Positions 1 through 12,000 of a stretch of 64,000 nucleotides of DNA are shown piece after piece. The DNA lies in NCBI RefSeq assembly GCF_026745355.1, contig NC_079204.1:50985182-51049181 (forward strand), in the 5' to 3' direction. How positions within the stretch are numbered: the stretch's first letter is position 1; the number at the start of each line of letters is the position of its first letter. The position numbers were made by a program, and so were the translations under genes. The notes below the pieces were generated by a model. It was given only the letters and a program-made list of their open reading frames with translations. It did no database searches and was not told the DNA's origin. This DNA comes from Beta vulgaris subsp. vulgaris. Lineage: Eukaryota > Streptophyta > Magnoliopsida > Caryophyllales > Amaranthaceae.

Positions 1-81
1 ACATTTGGGTGATCGTTTATCTTATTTTATGATAAGTACATGATTCTGGTCCAATCTTCTCATTGCCTCTTCTTTTCTCAG

Positions 82-3000
82 ACTGCGCCAGGTGCCTCTC
101 TTGCTGCAGATATAGTTCATCGGCATATTCCGTCAGCCACGATAGTGAGTGAGGTACTTTGACTTCTTCATAATTTATGGGAGAGTATCCAGCTCTAGGT
201 TTGCACTTGTGTATCACATAGTGGGAAAAGTAACTGTTTTAGATACTACATTGCATGCTCACATTGGCTTTAATATGTTGTCTTAGGTGGGTACAGAGAT
301 ATCATTCAAGCTCCCTTTGACATCGTCATCTAGTTTTGAGAGTATGTTTAAAGAACTTGAAAGCTGTATGAAGAGGTCAACATCGAATTCTGAAGCAGCT
401 GCTGGTGAGAATGAGTGTGCTGGTATTGATAGTTATGGCATCTCTGTGACAACTTTGGAAGAGGTATTTTTGAGAGTGGCTGGGTCTGACCTCGACGAAT
501 TGGAGTCTGTAGATCAGAAAACAACTCTCCATGATTCTCTGGTTTCTCAGGCATCTGAATATCATCCTCCTGTTAAAAACTCCTTTGTAAAACTTTGTGG
601 AAGCTACAAGGACTTTATAGTGGTCATGTGTGTTATATTGGTGAGGACCATGAGAGTGTTCTTTGCTGCAGTCTGGTGTTTCTTTAACTTTCTATGCTTG
701 CAATTTTGTTGTCCTTCCGTATTTTCAAGGTCAGACTTTTGGCAGCACTCAAAGGCATTACTTAAAAAGAGAGCAATATCGGCTAGGAGAGATCAGAAAA
801 CAATTGTTTTCCAGCTTCTAATTCCAGCAGTCTTCCTGCTTTTTGGACTATTGTTCCTAGAACTCAAACCGCACCCTGACCAGCAATCTCTAACATTTAC
901 AACTTTAAACTTCAATCCTTTATTGCATGGTGGTGGTGGTGGTGCTCCACTTCCATTTGATCTATCTTATCCTATCTCAGAAGAGGTGAGTTGATATTAA
1001 CTTTTCTTTCTGCTTTCTACAATGTCTATCACTACTATTGTTCTGTTAAAAAGATGTATGGAAGAGAATCTTATCAAATATTTTCATTTTGAGTATTGGT
1101 ATCATGTATACGACAGAATACTTGCTTAAATATGAGTTCTGCTTCAGATTGCATCACGCATAGATGGTGGCTGGATTCAAGAGTTCAAATTAAGTGCATA
1201 CAGATTTCCAGATTCAGAAAAGGCACTATCAGATGCCATAGAGGCTGCTGGGCCAAATTTGGGACCACAACTACTTTTTATGAGTGAATATCTGATTTCT
1301 AGCATAAATGAATCCTATCAGTCAAGGTTTAAGCACTACTCTATGCCATTATATGCTTAGTTTCTTTACTCTGATGCCATTACATGTTTAGTTTCTTTAA
1401 CTTCAGTTCTTGCTGTACTGGATTTGTAGTCCGGAGCAAGGAAAAACGTTACAGACGCTAGAACTGGATTTCTGTTCCACTATGGTTATATTTTCTTATC
1501 AGAACAAATAATACTCTAATATATCGTAATCCTTTTTTCGGCGTTCCTACTAAGACCTTAAATGACAACTTCTAGGGTAGAAGAAACTGAGTCTAAGATA
1601 CAAATGATGAGTCATCCTTCTTTCTCTTGGGCTCTTTTGGGCATTTCTTGGGGGTGATGTCAATAATGTCTAAGTTGTGAGTTCTTGAAATGCATATACA
1701 GATTAAGTGTTTTATTTCAGATCTCTTTTTTGATTGATTTATTGCACTATGCAGATATGGGGCTGTTGTAATGGACAAGCCAAATGATGATGGAAGCCTG
1801 GGGTATACTGTACTGCACAACAGTACTTGCCAACATGCTGCGCCAACGTATATAAATTTGATTAATTCAGCAATCCTCAGGCTTGCTGTTTCTGATAAGA
1901 ACAGGACAATCCAAACACGTAATCATCCACTACCAATGACAAAAAGCCAACACCTGCAGCACCATGTATGACCTGATTCCGTTTCTTTGTTTTCTGTATA
2001 ATTTCTGCAATAAATGTTTGATACAAGGCTGTTAAGTAGGTCCCTCATCATCTTATTTTGCTATATCTGCTCCTTATGTAATGTTTGGAAGGAGTAAGAG
2101 CGGGAAGTTCTTTTGAATATCTTCATGCGGCTAGGGCAAAAAGATGGCTTTCCCACAGTAGTTTGATGGGTTGTTACTCTTCGTGGGATTAGGATAGATT
2201 GTTTAACCTTACAATCCATTAGTACTCCACTGTCTTTTGGGGGGGGGGTGTTCCATGGTTGAGTTTCAGGGGCATGCATAGTTCGAAAATGCGGTTTCGG
2301 CCACGATCACGGTATTGGTCACGATGATGTGGGAACGGGGATGATGTGGTTGTCATACCGCCAAATATCGGCTTAAATCATGAGAAATCCTCTAGAACCT
2401 GCCTAAAACGCGGTTTTTTTATACCTTTACGATGCGGATAATATCGGTTCGGTAGATTTGAAAACCGTTACAACACGGTTGATACGATACGATGCAGCCT
2501 TGTTTTGACACCATGGGGGCATGTGACTCTTTGTGAGATACAGTGGTTTATCCTGTTACCAATCAGTATCACTTTATGTTTGGTAGAGGGAGAGGATGTC
2601 CTTTTGTACTATGTTCTACTCGTCTTTTACGGCTGTGGTACTTTTCATGTTTTTTTCTTCTTTTAATTACCAAAGGCAACTTAGGCTTACCCAACTAGTA
2701 AGAGTTTTCTACACAACATCATGTCAATCATGAAAGAAAGTTTCAGCTAATCCGTGTAGGTTATCTGAATGATTACTGATTAGTGTGTTAGAATTTTCCT
2801 AATTTTGTATGAGTTTGAGATACTTTGCAATGAAATAAATGATTTAGTAATAGTCTTGATGACTGTAACTTGTTCAGATGAACTACTTTGTTGAGGCTCC
2901 ATCTATTAATTTCTATTTCATATGCTGTAGAAGTGATGCAGTTGCGATCATTTGGCATGTAACTCATGCCACATTCTCAATTTACAGGATTTGGATGCAT

Positions 3001-6000
3001 TCTCTGCAGCAATCATTGTCACAATAGCTTTCTCATTTATTCCTGCATCATTTGCTGTTCCTATAGTAAAGGTACCATCATAGGCTTTCATTTTCTGTTC
3101 CTTCACTGAATGCTTATATCTTGGTTTTCTGTCAAATCATAGAGAATGGTGATGGCTATCAGCCTGCAATTTTTGGCTGTTGTACTTGATTAGGGTATGG
3201 AAATTAGCTCCAAGTCCAGTAAACCAATCATAGCTGGTTTCTGCATAGTGCATATGTAAATTGTCCTTGCATTGTGTGTGGGAGAATAGGTAGCCTGTGT
3301 TCGAGATTCATGGTCAAATTCTTAAAGCATTTAGTTATGTGATCGTTTGCTTCATGGTTAGGAATGAGTATCCCCGGACAGGCATCACTTATACATTTAT
3401 TGAAAAGATGCCATCAATAGAGGCACAATCTGGGAGAACTTTAATCATTTTATATATACATGGTGATTTATAAAAGGGACGTCGAATTTCTTATTTCCCC
3501 CTCAGGCTAAAATGGTACATTATATAAAGAATCATTTAGGACTTTCTTGGCTTGATTTATGTTGCAAAGGAAGAAATCGGGCTGTTAAAGTCAGTACTAT
3601 GATCAAGTTCCTTCATTCTACTCTTTTACTGTATGAATATTGTTATATAAAGGACGTTTTCGGGTTTTCTTCCTTACCAAGTAGTATGATGTTGTTGATA
3701 CCAGCAATCAGGTCACATGTATTCTTTTTGTATATAGCAATGCTGTCTACTGAAGAACTTTTACCAATCGTCAATGTCGTCTCTCCTAAGTCCTACCCAT
3801 CCTTGACATAATATTTTTTATTATAGCTTCTTCAGCTCTTCACTCTGTCCATTTTTGTTCTAGAAAGTGACGTGCAGAAAAAAAACTCAAATCTTAGATA
3901 AACAAAATTGAATCTCCTAAAGTCACTAACATCATGTCGTGGCCTGCTTTATTTGTTGCCTTTGCTTTCTTTTGTATTTTTTGTGGCGATTATATCTCCT
4001 TTCTTGGTATAATTTGAGGATCATCAAACAATGGTTTAAAAAGATTGAAATGTGTGATCTCAGGAGCGTGAAGTGAAAGCTAAACATCAGCAGTTGCTGA
4101 GTGGGGTATGATGCTTTTGTCCCTTTATTTTCATTGTGGAATATGGGTGTTATGCTATCATTATAGGATTTGATTATTTCTCCCTTTTGGTGACATTCAT
4201 GTAGCTACCTGTGTTGTTTTAGGTATCTATACTATCATATTGGGTTTCTACCTATGTGTGGGACTTCGTCAGCTTCCTCTTACCATCATCATTTGCAGTT
4301 GTTCTTTTCTACATCTTTGGTATGCCTAATTCCTTTATTTTCTCAAATCTTGCTGTGTGTCTTCTTTGGAACTCTGTGTCACATATTCTACTGGCTGATG
4401 TTGAATGTTTATTAGAAGATGCGTTAAAAACCAGGGCGCGGGGGGGGGGGGGAGAGAATGGAGGTGAAGAATAAAGAGCTTACTGAAACAAATACCAACA
4501 TCTTCTGTAAGTGATATTAGTTTTAGATGCTACGGACAAAAAGCAATATCAACTTTTTCCAGGTGTTAGTTTTGTACTTGCTTCTGCCCTTTAACTGGTG
4601 AAGGGTGTATTTTATGAATTGTTGGAGGTAATAAACAATGCTAGATTCTTCTCGGATGCCTCTTCTGTCCCTGAAGCTTTCCAAGGAAATATTTGTATAT
4701 ACAAGTTTATGGATGGACAATATCAGGAACATTGTCCAGAATTGTTGTCTTCTGTGTGATTCTTCCATTTTGTCTTTTTCTCATTGAAAGTGCAAGTAAG
4801 AGGGATTATTATTCTTTGCTGGCGATTTTTGGCAGGCAAATGTGATCCTGTAACCTACTTTCTCTATTTTGTACTTTTTAATGCTTCTTATCTAGTTCTT
4901 TCTCCGCATTATGTGCCAGTGAGGCGGTGACTAAAAATGTCATATTGATGTACAGGTTTGGATCAGTTTGTGGGAACTAGAGGTTTATGTCCAACAGTTA
5001 TTATCTTTCTGGAGTATGGACTAGCAGTTGCCTCTTCAACATATTGCTTAACATTTTTTTTCTCTGACCACAGTGTGGCGCAGGTTTGGTCCCTTCTGGG
5101 TTTTGTTGCAGTATGTTTATACTTTATGCTAAGCAGACCGAGCTTCCCTACTTCTTGACGCACTATCATTTTTATATTTATTTTGCAGAATGTGATTCTA
5201 CTGGTCCACTTTTTTACCGGACTTGTTCTTATGGTAATATCATTTGTAATGGGAGTTATGGAACCAACTGCAACAGTCAATTCTTATCTTAAGGTTTGAG
5301 CTCCTCTATCTCTTGCTTTTGTTTCAGATTTTGTATTCTGATAACAGTTGTTTGTTTGTGTTTTTATTTTAGTCCAATTTATTCATAAACTCTGGCTTGC
5401 CAATCCTTCTGCAAGCTTTCTCGTAAACCCTTATATAGCCAGTCACAGAGGTCACCAATCTCATTGTCTTCCATGTTTCTAATAAATATTGAGGACAGAC
5501 CCCTACGAAGCTTATTCAATCTGCCAGTGGTGTGGCTTACTAGTCTGCCAGTGAATCATTAGAGTCTTGGATTGGGCACTCATGATGCTAAATGCATCAA
5601 GTTCATCCAAGATTCCTACATAATTATACGTCAGATCTAGTGCGAGCCTGTCAAAGAATTGTCGTTTATGAGTGTTTCCCTCTGTGTAACCTATTTAGGA
5701 GGTTGAAGATAAATGCTTTATAGATCATGCTTGTTGAGATTGAGGCAGTAGTAATTGGAAATAGCTTACGAGTTGCGGATCAGAATATTAGACACCTCTT
5801 TTCCTCTCTTTCAAGTGTACATAATTGAATATTTGGAAATTAGGTTGGACTTTTCACATTTGTGTGGAAATGAGAATTGTATCACATTAAAGAATGGTAG
5901 GAAGCTAACTAGTATATAAGTTATGGGATAATCAACCTCTTACCATTTGCTATTTGGTCTCAAAAAGGTAACCTCACTGAACTTGTATGCAGTATGCATG

Positions 6001-9000
6001 GCCCAACAACTGCCAACTGTTATCAAAGTCCATGTGGTTCTGGATGAATGCATGCAATGGTGAACCCCATGGGTTATTTGGTGTTGCAAGATGTGGATGT
6101 ACAGTGTATATACATCTGAACCCTGTTGTATGGTCTTCAAACCCTGTCCATGTACAGACGTGCTATGCTGGTCAGGAGCATAAACATGTTGGCTAAAAGC
6201 ATGTGGTTTGAAGGCACGGTGCATTGGTTAAGCATGGTATGATGATGGAAATCTCCTGGTATAGAATTGCGTGTTAATTCTCTCGGGGGTCATGTGACTC
6301 AGGAGCACTGTGACTTAGATGGCAGATTAGCACAATTAAGTGAGAGCTGAAAGAACACATATGTGAAATGGGAAGAATGATAGCACAATTGAGGAGCATA
6401 ATTATTGGATTTCCCACGTGCGTGGTGAAGAAAATTGTTTCACATTTAAAGAATGGTAGGAAGGTTACCAGTAGATAAGTTGGCGTGTTACTGTTATTGG
6501 CAATTGGTTCCAGGATTGAACCTCACTGGATGCTTGTGCTGTTTTTTTCCCCTCTTATTGCGCTTGGCCCGATAAATACTACAAAAATTACTCGTGGAAT
6601 TATAATGTCTGCAATTCCTTATCTAGAAAATGTCAGAAATATTGAGATTGACGTGTCAGCATGCTTGTTATTATCTTTACCATTTCATCAATTTGAAGGA
6701 AAGGGTTGCAGGGTTGCCAGATTCCCTGGCAGCAAAGGGTGTTATAGTTTAATGTTACCAAGGCTGATATGCTTATATCTCTGCCCAGTGTCCCTCCCTT
6801 TCCTTTTTCCTCTTAACGCTGTAAGATAGAGGAAAGGTAAAATAGCTCCTAAAATGTTATTCTATAAGATTCTCAGTCTGAACCTGGTTCATACCTATGA
6901 GGTCCTTGACCTGAATGCTATGAGCATGCTTTCAATTCTCTGCCTGATTGGACTGATGATCTTCCTTCTTTGTCTATTTCTTAATCACTATCCTTATAAT
7001 TTTCCTGATACTCTTTTAAATACTTTTGCAGAACATATTCAGACTATCACCTGGATTCTGCTTTGCAGATGGACTTGCATCAATTGCCCTTCTACGCCAA
7101 GGGCTGAAAGATAAATCCAGCCATGGGGTTCTTGACTGGAATGTTGCTGGTGCCTCAATCTGCTATCTAGGTTTCGAGGTTCTTTTCTTATCCTAGATTG
7201 GTCTTTAAGAAATGGTTTTTATTCAAGCTTGGGATCCTACATATGTTTGTTGTAATGCTCGCTAGAAATTTGGAATTTCTGATTGCCAAGTATTTTTGTT
7301 AGCTTCTAAGTTCTAACTATTGTAACTAGTTAAATTTATGTGGGTGCTTCTAAATTCTTTAATGCTGACTATTTGGGAATAAAATGGAAGTGTAAAACTG
7401 TTAATCTCCTTCTACATAATTTTTACGGATTTTTCACAAGGTACCCAGAGTTTTACGAAAATGCACCGGGTGCCCTCACAGTTCCAAAAATGTCCAGGGA
7501 CAAGGTTTTGAGGTTTTAAAAAGTACATGACTAACGTCAATTTTATCCGTTGATTATCATATTCTAAAAGAACAATTGAAACCAACCTAATTAGCCCAAG
7601 TAACCCCTAATTAATGCTAATTAATCCTAATTAACTTTTGTTTAACCCTTCACTAACACTAGTTAATTAAATCCCCACACCACCCCTCCCTTGAAGACGC
7701 TTTGTGACATCTGTTCTAACAGAAAAAAGTCATCCTGAAGGTCAAAAGTTCCGTTTAGTATCACCTCGAAACACGTCCAAAAAATTGACGTACTAGTACT
7801 CATTTCGATCAGGATCTCGAAGGCGTTTGGTGGCGTATGTTTTTCCCAAAAAAGTCGTTTTGAAGGTCAAAAGTGTTGTTTAAGACCGCCTCGAAACTCG
7901 TCCCCAAAATTCAATGTATTCGTACTCAATTTGACCGACTTCCACCTTTAAAGGGCGATCGGTGTCATCTGCTTTTTTTTTTATTTTTAGATAAGTCGTT
8001 TTTAAGGTCACAGTGCCGTTTAAGATCGATATGAAACTCGTGCCCAAAAATTAACGTATTGCTACTCATTTTGACCCCAATAAGGGCAGGGCGCTTGGTG
8101 GCATCCGAAATTTGCTTCTCGAAATTTGCACCCAATAAGGGCAGGGCGCTTGGTGGCATCCGTTTTTTTTGAAAAGTCGTTTTGAATGTCATAATCGCCT
8201 TGAAATACTTGCCTCCAAAAGCGTGAAAGACAAGACCCACAAAAAAGAAAAAAAAATTAAAATTTCCAACTGAAAATATATTAGTGTCAATTTTTCCTTT
8301 AATTAATTAGGATTTAATTAGTATAAATTAGGGGTTAGGTTAAGAACCAATTCAACAAGGAATTTCGCTACCTTAGGACCATCATAGTTACGGCCGCTGT
8401 TCACCGTGGCTTCGGAGGCCGACTCCCCTGTCATCAGGTCACCAAATTCCTTGGCCTTTTTACACTGGGAACGCATCAGCCCCCATACATGGTCTTATGA
8501 GTTTTTGGTAAATAGTTGCCCGGGGCCTGATCACTTTGGCCCCCTCACTTAGGTTGATTTGGCCTTGATGACTAATGAAGTTGACGGTCGTTACTTATAT
8601 TCTGATAATTTTTAAAAACTTTAGGGCACTTTGTGCATTTTTGAAACTGCGAGGATACCGGTGCATTTTCCTAAAACTTAGGGGTACCCGGTGAAAAGCT
8701 GTACTTTTTACTTCTGGGTAGTAGCCCAACAGCGACATGTAACATGGCCTTTATCTAAGTGAAAGTTTAAAGTGTTGATTGTGATTGATATGGAGGGAAG
8801 GAGAAAAGGAGAAACCTGATCAAATGTAGAGTAGAGTGGTCTGAAGCTCTCTTTTTAGCGATGAGTACCAACCTAAATTAGGAAGATCTATTTTACCAAA
8901 TAGCCCATACTCAATTGCAAAATCGGGATACCTGATTTTCAGAGGAAGGTTCTGCTAGCAATGTAGTTGCTTGTGGAAGAAAATAAAATGGCAGTATTTT

Positions 9001-12000
9001 AGTGAAAAGCTTCTTCATGCCAATCTCTTTCTCTCTCCCCCTTTATTTTTTCTGAGGCTGTTGTATGATGCTTGCCAATGCTACATTTGGAGCAGCAAAT
9101 ATATTTTCTTGAGCGCACGAGATCTTACAAGTTCTCTTGAGGGTAATTAATGGTTTTTGTTTCTAAAGTATTCTAATTGTTTCTTGATTGCTTATCCAAA
9201 AAGGTGAAGAAGAGCAAGAATAAAGACTATTGTGCATTCAATCTATCTAAAAGTCGAGAACCTTCTTTGGCATTCTTTCCCAGTTCCTCTATTACTAAAG
9301 CCTCCTGTATTATAAAGTAAAGATAAGCAACAACAATACTAAAATTGTAGGTTCCTATTTCATCATCGAAATTTTAAATGTTGTAATCTTTGCCGGACTC
9401 ATATGAGTTATCTTAATTAATGGGACATACTTGATGGATGTGAACTTTTTTCATGTACTAGAAGGAGAATACAAAACTGTCTCTTTAATTAAGTACTTTG
9501 ATGTTGCAGAGCATCTTCTATTTCCTTGTAACGCTTGGACTTGAAGTTCTACCTCCTCGCAAATTAACTCCCGTTACAATAGATTTTTGCTGGAGAAAAT
9601 TAAAGACTTTGTGCCGTGCGAGCAACAACAGTGTTTTAGAGCCTTTATTAGCTTCATCTTCTGATACTTTGGCTCTTGAACTTGATGAGGATATAGATGT
9701 AAAAGCAGAAAGAAACAGGGTGCATTCTGGTGCTGCAGACAGGGCAATTATATACTTGCGTGACCTACGGAAGGTGTTTTTCTTTTTCTGTTTTATTCTT
9801 TGTTTTATGATGTTGCTGTGATTCATGCATTACATTAAGTTAAATCTGTGGATATTTTAGGTCTATCCAGGTGGAGAAGTTCAAAGTCCAAAAGTTGCCG
9901 TTGATTCGTTAACATTCGCTGTCCATGAAGGAGAATGTTTTGGCTTTCTAGGAACAAATGGAGCTGGAAAGACGACCACGTTGTCAATGCTATCTGGTAT
10001 TGTATATAATTATTTATAAATTGCGTATAAGTAGCCACTAACTAAATCACTTCATTGATCTGGAATCATTATCTATCTCATGTTAGCTCTAGTTTTATTC
10101 TGTCATAGACTATCAATAACACATATGGCATAATATGGCTCCCCTGAAATTTAGCATAACATCAGTTCCAAATTTAAAGTCATCAACTTCTATCTCCTCC
10201 ATTTCCCAGCCAATAAATAATAGCACATAATAATCTCATTTGAATGTGTTGCTGACTTTTTGTTGAATTATTATGCATGCCTACTCTTCTCTTGTCTATT
10301 TTCTGTTCTTCTCTTGACCCATGCGATAATTTTGTGACCAATCATGCTCTCTATGTAGAATCCAGCCGTCCAGGATAGCCCCTTCCTATCTATAGGTTTG
10401 TGTACGTCACATGTCCATCAGTCCAAGTGGATGACATGATTTGATATCATATTAATCTGTGTTTTATTGTTAATATTTTCTAGGGAATATTTTATAGGTT
10501 ATACCTGTACGTGCTGAACATTTAAATAGATCCCTAAATCTTAAATTATGCACAATGCATGCAAAAGTTCAATGTGTTGTATCTAGCTATTCTGATCAAG
10601 TACAATGCTGATTAAACCAACCTACCCCATGTGCTGTGGGCCCTCCCCAGCCAGTGACTCTTTTTCTTTCACTCCCTCCCATATATAGTGTGATATGAGA
10701 TTCTCCAGTACATTCCTCTTTCACAAATCACAATCAAGTTTTTATTTTTACTGTTTACCACTATGGCGCTACTTACAATAGTCTACCTTACTCTACTCGA
10801 ACTCTTAGTATGCATGCCCAAAAATAGTCAGGGAAATTTTCTAAGGACGGAGGGAGTATACTTTTTTGTTTGTTCATGGTAATGGGCCAAAAACTTCTTA
10901 AGGTTTTAATTTACACATCTTGTGAGAACAATTAAATTATGTTCTTCTTTATGTTACATGAATACATGATTATTGTTCTATTGTGATTTTCTTATGCAGG
11001 AGAAGAATGCCCTTCTGAGGGAACCGCTTTTATATTTGGAAAGGATATACGCACAAATCCAAAGGCTGCGCGTCAGAATGTGTGTGTTTTTCCTTTCACA
11101 TATTATGACCTACATACACGTGTTTACAGAATTGATATAGTTTTGTTGCCTTAGCAGATAGGGTACTGCCCCCAGTTTGATGCTTTGTTAGAATATTTGA
11201 CTGTGAGGGAGCATCTTGAGCTTTATGCAAGGATCAAAAAAGTACCTGACAATCGGATTGAAGAGGTATGTTAAATTATAGAACACATTCTACCTATAAG
11301 TATGTATGACGTGGATATTTCTGAACCCATTATGATTCTCTTTTGTTCCTGTTATCCTGTTATTAAGTAACTCAAATGTTCCCTGAAAGTATGATATGTT
11401 GAAGCTTTTTTTTTGTATATGAAACCACATTTTATTTATAATTTTTTCAATGGCTCAGGAGCCTATACTTGTGACTACTCTGTGCAGTTCAGTCTAAGTT
11501 TACTTTATGTGTTGTTCTTGTCTTTAGCTCCGAAAAGTACGCGTTTGCTCCTGACTTGTTAATTTTGGTGCTCTCTGTTGTCTTTTCTGTTAAATATTTA
11601 CTTTGCTATGAAATTTCTCGAGTGTATCATTATAAATCTATCAAGGGCTTCTTTAGTCTAATCAATCATTTTCTAGGTGGTTATGGAGAAGGTAGTTGAA
11701 TTTGACTTGTTGAAGCATGTCAACAAACCATCTTTTACCCTTAGTGGGGGGAACAAGCGCAAGTTGTCCGTGGCAATTGCAATGATTGGAGATCCTCCTA
11801 TAGTCATACTTGATGAGCCGTCTACAGGTATCTTTAATGGATAAAGTGTTGCTGCTTCTGATAATTATCTGTTTTCTTTTCTTCTATAGTAATGTTTTCA
11901 GTTCGTGCTGCAGAGTTCTGTTCTCAATCTTCGAGAATTTCAATTAAATTAACGTTCCACTAATATTGTATTTTGTTGACTGTATGAATGATTAAATTTA

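Larger units (their letters stand above)
7427..8702. mobile_element. Non-autonomous Mutator-like TIR element in the largest ABCA1 intron
   Basis: The two ends are inverted copies of about 70 bp at roughly 80 percent identity: the left begins with TTTTTCACAAGGTACCC and contains GAAAATGCACCGGGTG; the right end, read on the other strand, carries CTTTTCACCGGGTACCC and GAAAATGCACCGG. A second inverted pair of AT-rich blocks (about 7570-7660 and 8285-8355) lies inside. Flanking 9-mers AATTTTTAC (7418-7426) and ACTTTTTAC (8703-8711) match at 8 of 9 positions, consistent with a 9 bp Mutator-type target duplication. It carries tandem repeats and a 23S rRNA fragment and no transposase, so it must have moved using proteins supplied elsewhere. 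Inserted in the intron without touching the splice sites. Confidence 0.75.

Noticed and set aside
4963..5280. 105-codon minus-strand frame
   Set aside because: Antisense shadow of two ABCA1 exons and the intron between them.
8356..8547. A functional rRNA gene
   Set aside because: Only about 190 bp, diverged and with an internal deletion, and enclosed in a transposable element.
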